Assembly (NCBI RefSeq): GCF_003254745.1
Contig: NZ_QKXH01000014.1
Location: forward strand, 1 to 64,000
Direction: 5' to 3'
Origin: Flavobacterium aquariorum
GTDB taxonomy: Bacteria > Bacteroidota > Bacteroidia > Flavobacteriales > Flavobacteriaceae
Length of the DNA: 64,000 nt
Positions 26,245 through 34,402 of the stretch are shown here, piece after piece. The first letter of the stretch is position 1. Each line of letters starts with the position of its first letter. Made by a program: the position numbers and the translations under genes. The notes beneath the pieces were generated by a model. It ran no database searches. It saw only the letters and a program-made list of their open reading frames with translations, and had not been told where the DNA came from.

Positions 26245-27828
26245 ATGTCAGAAGTAACTGTTTTTAAATCTTGGGTTCCCAATTGGGCCATTATAGCGAT
26301 TTTATTTTTTTGTTTGTTGCAATCCATGATTTTATTGGGAGTGTATACTTCCAATGTGACCTATGCTGCCAGTTTTCTTGATGTAGAAGTTGAAGATTTA
26401 CAGTTTTCGATGTGTGTAACGTATGGGACTTTTTTGGCTACGTTATTGATTGAAAGTCGTTTTTTTAATTTTTTTCCAACCAAAAAATATTTTCTGGTGA
26501 TCTATAGCTTGGCAGCCTTAACGTTTATCTTAACTGCTTACACAGAAAATTTTTCTTTATTTATTATTTTAAGGATTGTAGAAGGAATCGTAATGGCCTT
26601 ACCTGTAGTTTCATTAAGGCAATTTTTAATTTCGAGGTTTAAGTCCAAAAATGCCTTAATTATTGGTTTTACAATTAATTATGGAGCTTTGATGTTGGCT
26701 TCTCCTTTTATAATGAATATTGCGGTCTGGCTTCTTGAAAATTATGATTGGAAATACATGGCGTATGGATCAGCTTTATTTGAAATTATATCTGTAGCTC
26801 TTATTATGTTTACATTTAAAGACAGTCGTCTTCATAAAAAAATCCCATTGTATCAAATAGACTGGACGAGTTACATCCTTTTGATTACAGCTATTTTGTG
26901 TGGTGCTTTTTTTATGGTTTATGGTGAAAAAAAGTATTGGTTTGATTCTTTTCAAATTATTGCGGCATTGATTTTTGCCCTAATAACAGGAGGTCTTTTT
27001 ATTGTCCGACAATTACATGTTAGCCGACCCACTTTTGATTTGAGAGTATTTCGTTATGATAATTTTCGAACTGGATTGTTATTGTCTGTGCTCTTTTATA
27101 TTGCTCGATCAACTTTGAATATTTGTCACAGTACGATGTTTACAGTTTGGAATTGGGAGCCATCCCGAGTAGCGCATGTTCAATATTTGAATGTAATTGG
27201 GAATGTTATTGGTATGGTTATCTCGGGTCTCTTTTTGGCTAAATCTGTCACTTCTAAGACTATTTTTGTGATTGGGTTTTTGCTTTTTGCTGTGTTTGAT
27301 TTCTGGTTTACTTTTCTTTTTGTTCCAGATATAAGTTTGGCAGATATTGCGATTCCGTATATGTTGCAAGGAGTGGCAGTGGGAATTCTGTTTGTTCCAT
27401 TGGTATTGTTTACAGTCTCTGCAGTTCCTACTCATTTCGCCCCGTTTGCTGGAATTGCAGGGGTTGCAGGAAGATTTTGGGGAAGTGTCATGGGGTTTGC
27501 ACTAATTCAAAATACGACTGTTTTTTTGCAAAGAAAACATTTTACAAAATTCAGGCAATTTGTTCTTTCGGAGAGTCCAGAGACTCAAATGCGTGTCGAG
27601 CAAATGACTAAAAGTTTCATGACTAAAGGTTACAATATTGATGATGCGACTAAATTGGGCATGAAACAAATTATCGGTTCTGTTTCAAAACAATCGGTTT
27701 TATTGTCGAATATGGAAATCTTTACGGTTATGGGAAGTATAATGCTTATAGTTGTTTTCTTTTTATTAATTAATCAACATTTAAAACAAACATTCGATAT
27801 TTTTAAAAATAGAATTTGGGATAATTAA
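26245..27828 (+). CDS. EmrB-type MFS drug exporter (DHA2-like)
   Basis: An inner-membrane MFS pump of about 527 residues with 14 predicted helices. I use the ATG at 26245 (MSEVTVFKSWVPNW) rather than the earlier in-frame ATG at 26212, which would overlap the adaptor gene and encode an unlike segment. The end contains two final helices after a cytoplasmic stretch (LSESPETQMRVEQMTKSF). With the adaptor and channel it forms a tripartite exporter; the substrate is unknown. Confidence 0.9.
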   Translation: MSEVTVFKSWVPNWAIIAILFFCLLQSMILLGVYTSNVTYAASFLDVEVEDLQFSMCVTYGTFLATLLIESRFFNFFPTKKYFLVIYSLAALTFILTAYTENFSLFIILRIVEGIVMALPVVSLRQFLISRFKSKNALIIGFTINYGALMLASPFIMNIAVWLLENYDWKYMAYGSALFEIISVALIMFTFKDSRLHKKIPLYQIDWTSYILLITAILCGAFFMVYGEKKYWFDSFQIIAALIFALITGGLFIVRQLHVSRPTFDLRVFRYDNFRTGLLLSVLFYIARSTLNICHSTMFTVWNWEPSRVAHVQYLNVIGNVIGMVISGLFLAKSVTSKTIFVIGFLLFAVFDFWFTFLFVPDISLADIAIPYMLQGVAVGILFVPLVLFTVSAVPTHFAPFAGIAGVAGRFWGSVMGFALIQNTTVFLQRKHFTKFRQFVLSESPETQMRVEQMTKSFMTKGYNIDDATKLGMKQIIGSVSKQSVLLSNMEIFTVMGSIMLIVVFFLLINQHLKQTFDIFKNRIWDN

Positions 27829-28098
27829 GAGCGGTTTATGCCATCTTTTGTACTTACAAAATTAGCATAAAGCATTCTCAATTGTAATTGGGTTAATAGG
27901 ATATTTTATTCATGCAAGCAAAGGGCTCCGATTACTCAAATATAAAAATATCTTGGGTAGTATTGAAAGTTATATTTCATTAGTCAGCTGTCAATTGTAG
28001 AGGTATATCCTTGCAACAGAGAGGTAGTTGTACAATAAGGGATTGATAGTGTTTATATGAAAGTGAAAAAATGAAATACAAGATTCATCAAACCAATA
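27829..28098. other. Intergenic gap, no gene seen
   Basis: I find no coding segment or known repeat here. A loose stem (TTTATGC...GCATAAA, about 27836-27873) follows the pump gene and may contribute to termination. The remainder (28099-28275) is a broken gene copy described separately. Confidence 0.5.
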
Positions 28099-28275
28099 TC
28101 AGGAAATTTGTTTGAGGATTTCCTTTTCATAATGACGAATTAAGGCTTTAGATTTTTTGTATTACAGTTACCAATCCGTTGTTGCTGTATTTTTTGCAAG
28201 TTTTTTTAAATCTGAAAGAGTAGTATAAGCCTTTTCAAAAATCAGTTGGTAGTTTTCCCATGCAAAGCTGGTTAA
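28099..28275 (-). pseudogene. Broken partial copy of the NIPSNAP-like gene
   Basis: Read on the minus strand, the C-terminal 59 residues align with those of the intact gene at 29860-30156: LTSFAWENYQLIFEKAY against LTDFTGESYRLIFESSY, and KALIRHYEKEILKQIS against KVLVRHSEREILKQIS. One codon is lost and two in-frame stops (TAA, TAA) interrupt the middle (after the TDW/ADW residues). The first half of the gene is missing. It is a truncated paralogue in decay, 1.6 kb from its intact relative. Confidence 0.88.
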
Positions 28276-28287
28276 AAAAAAAATTTC

Positions 28288-28710
28288 TTATGCATCAAGT
28301 AATCCTTGTATGTCAAATTTAGTCATTTGCATAAATGCCTGCATTACTCTAGGTGCTTTTTCAGGGTCAGCCATAAGTTCTCCTAAAATCCTTGGAACAA
28401 TTTGCCACGTAACCCCAAATTTATCATCAAGCCAACCGCATTTATTATAGATTCCTCCTTCGCCTAGTTTGTCCCAATAATGGTCAATTTCTTCCTGTGT
28501 TTCGCATTCTATGACATAGGAATTGCCAGGAGATAATTTATACATGGGACCGCCATTTAGGGCCATAAATTTGTTCCCGTTCAATTCAAAATTGACTATA
28601 AAATGATTTTCAAAAGTGATTTTCGAATTTTTGAAAATGGAGCAATAATGCTCTGCTGCTGCTTTGGCTTGTCCGTCAAACCACAAGCAAGGATAAATTT
28701 GATTTGCCAT
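28288..28710 (-). CDS. VOC-family protein, PhnB-like
   Basis: A 140-residue VOC-fold protein of the PhnB/3-demethylubiquinone-methyltransferase-like group. The group signature is seen at the start (IYPCLWFDGQAKAAAEHYCSIF) and end (CGWLDDKFGVTWQIVPRIL). Such proteins are widespread and their reactions mostly unknown. It lies between the broken and intact NIPSNAP-like copies. Confidence 0.82.
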   Translation of the reverse strand: MANQIYPCLWFDGQAKAAAEHYCSIFKNSKITFENHFIVNFELNGNKFMALNGGPMYKLSPGNSYVIECETQEEIDHYWDKLGEGGIYNKCGWLDDKFGVTWQIVPRILGELMADPEKAPRVMQAFMQMTKFDIQGLLDA

Positions 28711-28833
28711 TTTATACCATTTATAAATTTTAATTAATCCAAAAAATGTCTGTATTAGGGCTAACGAAGTTAAGAAAAATAAATAGTTAATTCACTGTAA
28801 TATAGTTGATTGTGTTTTTTTATCAAAAGTTTT

Positions 28834-29082
28834 CTATGTGTTTAGCTTTGTAAATATGAGATTTTCTGCTTCGAGAGCTTCCCGCAATTTAGGAATCGTG
28901 GTTTTCCTGATTTCGTGTAATTTTAAAATATCTTTTCCGCTGTGTTTGGATAGTTTTTCCAAAGTAGTAATATCGACGTTTTCAAGTGTACGTCTTGTTG
29001 GAGCAGGAAGCAGAGAAAGGAACCCAATTTTCGATTTGCGTTGCTCTTTTTGGATAAAGCTAAAATAGCAAAAATGACTCAA
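28834..29082 (-). CDS. Small RNA-polymerase alpha-CTD-like HhH protein
   Basis: An 82-residue protein whose core resembles the alpha C-terminal domain/helix-hairpin-helix family: LLPAPTRRTLENVDITTLEK then IPKLREALEAENL. Free-standing relatives are common in Bacteroidota and may bind DNA. The usual hairpin glycines (LHGMGP in relatives) are replaced (LHEIRK), so DNA binding may be altered. The only Met start adds a short hydrophobic N-terminus (SHFCYFSFI), which may not be translated. Confidence 0.65.
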   Translation of the reverse strand: MSHFCYFSFIQKEQRKSKIGFLSLLPAPTRRTLENVDITTLEKLSKHSGKDILKLHEIRKTTIPKLREALEAENLIFTKLNT

Positions 29083-29186
29083 AAAACTGCAATTCCATCA
29101 GTTATTCGAAATTGTGAATATCTATTTTCTGAATTGTGATTTTTATTTTCTTTAAAATCTATCTTTGGCATCCTTAAAAAAAATAT

Positions 29187-29738
29187 ATGAGCACAATTTG
29201 GTACGAATGCAAAGTAAAATATAGAAAAACGGATGAAACTGGTGGACAAAAGGTTGTAACAGAACCTTATTTGGTTGATGCTTTGTCCTATACCGAAGCA
29301 GAAAGCAGAATTAATGAAGAGATGTCTGCGTATGTAAGTGAGGAATTTAAAATCACGAATATAAAAGTGGCTAATTATGCTGAGATTCATCCTTTTGAAA
29401 ATGCCGACCGTTGGTTTAAATCAAGAGTTTCCTTAATGGCTTATGATGAAGAAAGCGGTAAAGAACGAAAGTCGAATATGTATTTGTTAATACAGGCCAA
29501 TGATGTAAAAGAAGCTTTCGATAACACCACTCATGTAATGAGTACCACGATGGGAGAATATACGATTCCCGCTATTTCAGAATCTCCAATTATGGATGTT
29601 TTCCCTTATTTTAGTGGGGAAGAAGGAGAGACGGAACAATTGGAAAGATTCAATGCACTGAAAGCATCCAGACCTGTAGCAGCTGAAGTGCAGGATACTA
29701 TGGAGTTTGATCCTGCTTATTTGGAGGAAAGCGTTTAA
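29187..29738 (+). CDS. DUF4494 family protein
   Basis: A 183-residue cytoplasmic protein of the DUF4494 family, recognisable from STIWYECKVKYRKTDETGGQ, EAESRINEEMSAYVSEEFKI and ANDVKEAFDNTTHVMSTTMG. The family is common in Bacteroidota chromosomes and phages; function unknown. It is monocistronic and ends at a strong terminator. Confidence 0.82.
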   Translation: MSTIWYECKVKYRKTDETGGQKVVTEPYLVDALSYTEAESRINEEMSAYVSEEFKITNIKVANYAEIHPFENADRWFKSRVSLMAYDEESGKERKSNMYLLIQANDVKEAFDNTTHVMSTTMGEYTIPAISESPIMDVFPYFSGEEGETEQLERFNALKASRPVAAEVQDTMEFDPAYLEESV

Positions 29739-29787
29739 TCCAAGTAGTTATTGCCCATGACTTATGTGGGAACATTTTTAAATGCTT

Positions 29788-29830
29788 CGCTCCGCAACCG
29801 AAAAACTTTTCGGCTGTGGAGCGTTTTTTT
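29788..29830 (+). terminator. Rho-independent terminator after DUF4494 gene
   Basis: A 17-bp imperfect stem (CGCTCCGCAACCGAAAA with TTTTCGGCTGTGGAGCG) and minimal loop, followed by eight T, 50 bp past the stop codon. Confidence 0.9.
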
Positions 29831-29859
29831 TATTGGTTAATGAGAGATGCCTATATAAA

Positions 29860-30156
29860 TTAGGAAATCTGTTTGAGAATTTCCCTTTCGGAATGGCGAA
29901 CTAAGACTTTGAATTTTTCATACCACCCTTTCCAATCTGCGGCACCCATGTCTTTTGCAAGTTCCTTTTCAAAATCCGCAAGTGCTGAATAAGATGATTC
30001 AAAAATCAGTCGGTAGCTTTCTCCGGTGAAGTCGGTTAAAACCCGATTTCCGGTTGTCTGAGGGAACAATCCGCCTTGTGTGGCTTCATCAATCAAAACT
30101 TTGGCATCTTTATAACGGCCAAATTGCAGATAAAAAATTTCGCGAACTATATACAT
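29860..30156 (-). CDS. Small NIPSNAP-like (dimeric alpha-beta barrel) protein
   Basis: A 98-residue protein with the layout of NIPSNAP/Dabb-type ferredoxin-fold proteins: VREIFYLQFGRYKDAKVLID then RLIFESSYSALADFEKEL and a C-terminal helix ending KQIS. Function unknown. A broken copy of its second half lies at 28099-28275, so a duplication once covered this region. Confidence 0.65.
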   Translation of the reverse strand: MYIVREIFYLQFGRYKDAKVLIDEATQGGLFPQTTGNRVLTDFTGESYRLIFESSYSALADFEKELAKDMGAADWKGWYEKFKVLVRHSEREILKQIS

Positions 30157-30428
30157 GAGTACAAAATTTAGGTGTTAAACAAAATGATTTTACTCGTATA
30201 AAGTTAAGAAATAATACAATTGACTAGATGTTAATGTGTTGATAAACATTTGTTTATAAGCAAAATAGAAATTAAAGTGCAGTTTGCTTTATCCAAAAGC
30301 TACACTTTGTGAGGTTGAATTTTAAGCGTGCAGATTTTTTGTTAATATAATGTTGTAATATGTTTATTGTTAGATGTTTGGCATGGATGTTGAAAAGAAG
30401 TATCAGTAACTAATAAAACATGTAAATT

Positions 30429-30659
30429 ATGAGTATAGCAGAATTAGGAGCAATATTGAGTGATATGTATAATAATTCTCCAAAAGAAGATGCAGCACTA
30501 ATTGTACGTTTATTTGGAATAAGATATGCTGCTGAAATTAAAAAGGATAATTACTCTAATGAAGAAATTATGAAAGCATCCGGAATTTCGGAAGCATATA
30601 TTAATGAATTGTCAAAAGGAGTGAAACTGTCTGTATATGTTAGCTCGAAACAATTATAA
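30429..30659 (+). CDS. Small helical protein, HTH-like
   Basis: A 76-residue, largely helical protein. It has an AALIVRLFGIRYAAEIKKD helix and a later NEEIMKASGISEAYINEL segment that looks like a helix-turn-helix recognition unit. Small HTH-like proteins of this type are frequent in Flavobacterium; no function is known. The start is supported by its own short leader; the neighbours are unrelated. Confidence 0.6.
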   Translation: MSIAELGAILSDMYNNSPKEDAALIVRLFGIRYAAEIKKDNYSNEEIMKASGISEAYINELSKGVKLSVYVSSKQL

Positions 30660-30698
30660 CCGAAATATTATTTGGGTTTAAATTTTAAGAAAATAAAT

Positions 30699-30733
30699 AA
30701 GCTGCAATTCTAAACTTTATAGTATTGCAGCTT
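30699..30733 (+). terminator. Stem-loop after the small HTH-like gene
   Basis: A perfect 10-bp stem (AAGCTGCAAT / ATTGCAGCTT) with a 15-nt loop, 40 bp past the stop codon. The following T-run is interrupted, so termination is likely but not certain. Confidence 0.5.
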
Positions 30734-30775
30734 AAGTTGTTTTAGAAAACAAATCTTCTTATGAAAACGGGTGCC

Positions 30776-30850
30776 TAGCCCTGATGGAAACGGCATCCTG
30801 TTGTCCCGGTGTTCGGGACAACAGATATAGTGGACAGCAGGATTAGCTCC
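30776..30850 (+). repeat. Intergenic hairpin repeat (family B)
   Basis: The ends TAGCCCTGATGGAA and GGACAGCAGGATTAGCTCC match the element at 18138-18222. The core is a perfect 11-bp hairpin (CTGTTGTCCCG / CGGGACAACAG, 30798-30824), different in sequence from the other copy. It lies between convergent genes. Confidence 0.75.
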
Positions 30851-30858
30851 CAATAATA

Positions 30859-31929
30859 CTACTCTTTATCACTATAATATTTTTTTCGGAACCAAAAGGC
30901 GACATTGACCAAGGCGATTAATGCGGGAACTTCTACCAATGGACCTATAACACCTGCAAATGCTTGACCACTGTTGATACCAAAAACGCCAATGGCTACG
31001 GCGATGGCTAACTCAAAATTGTTTCCAGTGGCGGTAAAGGCAATGGCGGTCGACTTGGAATAATCGGCACCAAAGTACTTTCCGATGAAGAAACTCATGA
31101 CAAACATAATGACGAAATAAATCACCAGTGGCAGGGCGATACGAAGGACGTCCATTGGTATTTGAATGATTAATTCTCCCTTGAGGCTGAACATTAATAT
31201 GATGGTGAATAACAAAGAAATTAAGGTGATGGGGGATATAAAAGGAACGTATTTTGTCTCGAACCATTCTGTTCCTTTGGTCGCAATCAAAGCATAACGA
31301 GAGATGATGCCCAGGGCAAATGGAATGCCGAGGTATATACCCACACTTTCGGCAATTTGTCCAATGCTGATGCTAACTTCAAAGCCATGATACCCAAAAT
31401 AGGGCGGGAGTATGGTAATGAAGACATAAGCATAAACGCTGTATAGCAACACTTGAAAGATGCTGTTTAGGGCTATTAATCCTGCTGCATATTCGCGATT
31501 GCCATCAGCTAGGTCATTCCAGACCACGACCATGGCGATGCAACGCGCAAGTCCGATGAGGATTACGCCAATCATGTATTCGGGATAGCCGTTCAGGAAT
31601 AATAGGGCGAGGGCAAACATTAAAATTGGCCCGACAATCCAGTTGAGAAATAGGGAGGCACCCAATACTTTGGTGTTTTTGAATACTTCGCTCATTTGTT
31701 CGTATTTGACTTTGGCCAATGGCGGGTACATCATCAGAATTAAACCGATGGCCAGAGGAATATTGGTGGTTCCACTTGAAAAGGAGTTAATAAATCCGCT
31801 GCTTGACGGGATAAAAAAGCCTATGGAAACGCCTAGAGCCATGGCCAGAAATATCCAAAGGGTAAGGTTGCGGTCGAGGAATCCTAATTTTTTTCGCTCC
31901 AAAGCGGGAGCACAATTATTTGCAGACAT
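30859..31929 (-). CDS. acr3: Arsenite efflux permease, ACR3 family
   Basis: A 356-residue inner-membrane arsenite exporter with about ten helices. The ACR3 signature with the essential Cys is present (GLARCIAMVVVWNDLADG), as is the late helix segment FTATGNNFELAIAVAIGVFG. Last gene of the arsenic operon; it removes arsenite made by the reductase encoded just upstream. Confidence 0.95.
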   Translation of the reverse strand: MSANNCAPALERKKLGFLDRNLTLWIFLAMALGVSIGFFIPSSSGFINSFSSGTTNIPLAIGLILMMYPPLAKVKYEQMSEVFKNTKVLGASLFLNWIVGPILMFALALLFLNGYPEYMIGVILIGLARCIAMVVVWNDLADGNREYAAGLIALNSIFQVLLYSVYAYVFITILPPYFGYHGFEVSISIGQIAESVGIYLGIPFALGIISRYALIATKGTEWFETKYVPFISPITLISLLFTIILMFSLKGELIIQIPMDVLRIALPLVIYFVIMFVMSFFIGKYFGADYSKSTAIAFTATGNNFELAIAVAIGVFGINSGQAFAGVIGPLVEVPALIALVNVAFWFRKKYYSDKE

Positions 31930-32047
31930 ACTTTATTTGGTTTTTACCATTGTTTTTTTACCATTAAGAAATTAAGGTTCATTAAGCTTTTTTTAGTTTC
32001 TAAACTTCATTTTCTTAATTCCTTAATGGTTTAAAAAGGTTTGAAAC

Positions 32048-32680
32048 TTATTTTTTTACTTGGGAGAATACGTAAAATAACTCCGTTGCGATTTGGATAC
32101 TTCGTTCCTGATATTTCTCGGCTTGTAGCGGACTGTTGTCAAAGGCTTTTGGGTCTTCGAAGGTGATAGGGATTCTTTTTTCCGCTCCGGAAATAAACGG
32201 ACAGCCGTTATCGGCCGAGGAACAAGTTAAGATTGCGGCAAACTCACTTTGTGGGTTGAAAGCATCATCGTAAGTTTTAGAAAAGCAAATCAGCGGATGA
32301 TCGTTTTCATTGTATTTTACACTATAAACGGGATTGTTTCCTTCAGAAAGTGTGTTGATTTGAAAACCGTTTTTCGATAATGTTTGTGCTACCATGGGAA
32401 ATAAAGCAGTGGCTTCGGTTCCGCCCGAATAGCTGAATACGTTTTTGATTTTGTAATAGGCTGCTGCGGTTTGCGCCCATATTTGGGACAAATGGCTTCT
32501 GCGGGAATTGTGCGTGCAAATGAAATTGAGGCGAATGTCTTGGTTTGTCGCTACTTTTGATTGAATGAAATCGATAAGAGGTTGCAAAATGGTTTTGCGT
32601 TCGGCAGAAATGCTTTCAAAATTAAAAGTGTCTATGGTGTTGTTGATGTCGGTAAATAATGAGTTTTGGTTTTTTGTCAT
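32048..32680 (-). CDS. Arsenate reductase-like LMW phosphatase-fold protein
   Basis: A 210-residue protein. The phosphate/arsenate loop C55-THNSR-R61 (CX5R, ICTHNSRRSHLSQ) and the Asp-Pro acid (FEDPKAF) identify the low-molecular-weight tyrosine phosphatase fold used by ArsC. A pair of Cys (TCSSADNGC) may take part in the thiol relay. A longer N-terminal helical segment (about 48 residues) precedes the loop, unlike the standard 130-residue ArsC. Its place in the ars operon supports arsenate reduction. Confidence 0.85.
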   Translation of the reverse strand: MTKNQNSLFTDINNTIDTFNFESISAERKTILQPLIDFIQSKVATNQDIRLNFICTHNSRRSHLSQIWAQTAAAYYKIKNVFSYSGGTEATALFPMVAQTLSKNGFQINTLSEGNNPVYSVKYNENDHPLICFSKTYDDAFNPQSEFAAILTCSSADNGCPFISGAEKRIPITFEDPKAFDNSPLQAEKYQERSIQIATELFYVFSQVKK

Positions 32681-32705
32681 TTGGATAGGTATTTTGATTA
32701 AATAT

Positions 32706-32733
32706 CTGCAAGGTCAGGAAAAAGACCTTGCAG
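32706..32733 (-). other. Intercistronic hairpin in the ars operon
   Basis: A perfect 10-bp inverted repeat (CTGCAAGGTC / GACCTTGCAG) with an 8-nt loop lies between the DUF6428 gene and the arsC-like gene. It may influence mRNA stability or partial termination inside the operon, or be another small repeat. Confidence 0.5.
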
Positions 32734-32752
32734 GATAAAAATGTTCAATGTA

Positions 32753-33223
32753 TTAACAACAACCAGCACCGGGTGTGCAACAATTGGTTTGGTTTCCAAC
32801 TTCGGATAATTTTACTTTTTGTTTTTCTTGCGGTGGGCAACATTGGTCTAATGCCAAACAAGCAGTTTGTTTGTTCAATAGTAAAAAGGTCTCTCCATTA
32901 TAACCCAAATCGTATTTCCCGATAGTGTTGTCTTGGTATTCGACCTCGATTTCAAGATCTTCAAGTCCCAGTACTTTTTCGGAAAGGGCGATAATGTTCA
33001 GTAATTTTTGGGCTTTCAATCGGTGGTCAAAATCATTGGCATCCCATAATTGAAAATTCACAACCGATTCTTTACGAACGGTACCTCCACAATCAATAAA
33101 GTTTTTGGTAATCATTCCCACTTCAGTTACGTGGAAATGTTCGGGTACGAATGTGCCGTTGGGCAATTGGAAAGCCACTCCTTTTGCAGTGCTTAAGTGT
33201 TTTTTAATTTCTGATAGTTTCAT
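32753..33223 (-). CDS. DUF6428 family protein with Cys-rich tail
   Basis: A 156-residue protein of a family found in Bacteroidota arsenic operons (KGVAFQLPNGTFVPEHFHVT, then DCGGTVRKESVVNFQLWDA). The last 30 residues hold six Cys in pairs (QCCPP, NCCTPGAGCC), suited to binding trivalent arsenic or another thiophilic metal. It lies between arsR and the arsC-like gene. A chaperone or buffering role for arsenite is an inference. Confidence 0.8.
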   Translation of the reverse strand: MKLSEIKKHLSTAKGVAFQLPNGTFVPEHFHVTEVGMITKNFIDCGGTVRKESVVNFQLWDANDFDHRLKAQKLLNIIALSEKVLGLEDLEIEVEYQDNTIGKYDLGYNGETFLLLNKQTACLALDQCCPPQEKQKVKLSEVGNQTNCCTPGAGCC

Positions 33224-33284
33224 GGTGAAAAAGTTTAAGAGTTTAGAAAGTTTAGAAGTTTAAAAGAGTTAGGTTATGCTTTAA

Positions 33285-33617
33285 TTAGCAACAACCATTT
33301 TTTCTATTATCAAGGTAAGTGTTGACATGCTGAAAAAAGCCTTTTATTTTATCGAATCCCACTTCGTTGAGGCAATAGCAAATGGCATTTCCTTCGAAGT
33401 TTCCTTTTATCAAACCGGCGTTTTTGAGTTCTTTAAGATGCTGGGAAATGGTTGGTTGCGAGAGCGGCAGTTCGTTTACAATGTCACCACATATGCAACT
33501 TTCTACTTTGATTAGGTATTCAATTATGGCAATACGTGCGGGATGGCCCAATGCTTTGGTCAAGATAGCCAATTCGTTTTGCTCGTCTGTAAAATTTTCT
33601 GTTTTAGTTGCGCCCAT
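33285..33617 (-). CDS. arsR: ArsR-family arsenic-responsive repressor
   Basis: A winged-helix repressor of 110 residues from the ATG at 33617 (MGATKTENF). A TTG seven codons upstream would lengthen it, but it overlaps the operator-like palindrome. The metal-sensing site ESCICGDI matches the ELCVCDL motif of ArsR and precedes the recognition helix (SQPTISQHLKEL). A C-terminal NGCC adds two more Cys. It begins the ars operon and should be released from DNA by arsenite. Confidence 0.92.
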   Translation of the reverse strand: MGATKTENFTDEQNELAILTKALGHPARIAIIEYLIKVESCICGDIVNELPLSQPTISQHLKELKNAGLIKGNFEGNAICYCLNEVGFDKIKGFFQHVNTYLDNRKNGCC

Positions 33618-33629
33618 CGTTATATGTTT

Positions 33630-33641
33630 ATATTGCAATAT
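33630..33641. promoter_or_regulatory. Candidate ArsR operator palindrome
   Basis: ATATTGCAATAT, a perfect 12-bp palindrome, lies 13 bp upstream of the arsR ATG, where an autoregulatory ArsR site is expected. Confidence 0.5.
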
Positions 33642-33662
33642 TACGATATAGTTTTAAAATAA

Positions 33663-33691
33663 AAAAGCAAAATCGAATGAATTTTGCTTTT
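33663..33691 (-). terminator. Terminator of the small secreted-protein gene
   Basis: A perfect 11-bp stem (AAAAGCAAAAT / ATTTTGCTTTT) with a 7-nt loop, followed by T on the minus strand, lies 31 bp past the stop of the 33722-34156 gene and insulates it from arsR. Confidence 0.8.
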
Positions 33692-33721
33692 AAAAAAAAT
33701 AACTAATTGTTTGTTGTTATC

Positions 33722-34156
33722 TTAATACAACATTTGTACCAGTGGAGAAGCCACTGAGGCAGCAGATTTTGGCAATAAAGCGGTAAGTGTAGTAAATTGT
33801 TCTTTGCTGACCGTTTTTTTCATTTTAGCAATGAAAGATTCTCTATTGGCAGTCATTTTGGATGTATATCCTGCTTTGTTGGTTGCCATGGTTGGCAAAA
33901 GTTTTTTCTTTTTGTTTAGCATTTCATTCACAAGCGAATTTACTGCTGGTTTTTGGGCATCGGTTAGTTTTAATTTAGGGGATAATATTCCCATTACTTG
34001 ATTGGAAATACTCGCTATGTCAAATGAAGTTGCTGAGGCAGCAGCGGCGGTTTTACTTGCAGTGTTAGTTGCTTTTGTAATATCTCCCATACTTTGTGCA
34101 TTGACAAATGTAAATGTTCCAAAAAGGATAGCTGTGATAATGAGTTTCTTTTTCAT
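33722..34156 (-). CDS. Small secreted protein, unknown function
   Basis: A 144-residue protein with a Sec signal ending at VNAQ (about residue 21). The mature part is Ala/Thr/Lys-rich and helical (ATNTASKTAAAASATSF, then two helices with KLTDAQKPAVNSLVNEMLNKKK and MKKTVSKEQFTTLTALLP). The later half is reminiscent of Bacteroidota periplasmic helical proteins. No enzyme motif is seen. Confidence 0.65.
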   Translation of the reverse strand: MKKKLIITAILFGTFTFVNAQSMGDITKATNTASKTAAAASATSFDIASISNQVMGILSPKLKLTDAQKPAVNSLVNEMLNKKKKLLPTMATNKAGYTSKMTANRESFIAKMKKTVSKEQFTTLTALLPKSAASVASPLVQMLY

Positions 34157-34402
34157 AATTGCTTTTTTTTGATTTGTTTTTTATTGTAACCTAAAGATAA
34201 GAAAAAAAGTGTAAGTTTTTAATGAATTTATTTTTTAACTATTTAGTAATCAGCAATGTGTGGGTTAAGTGGTAAATTAGGTAGTGTGCTGATGTTTTTA
34301 TTTAATAAATTAACAGGAAATTATTTTTATTATTTTGTGGTAATTGTAAAAAAAACAATTTCAATATTTCCTACATTTGGGGCTAACCTAAAAATTAAAT
34401 AA

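Noticed and set aside
33618..33638. Upstream TTG start for arsR
   Set aside because: It overlaps the operator-like palindrome; the ATG at 33617 gives the normal ArsR length.
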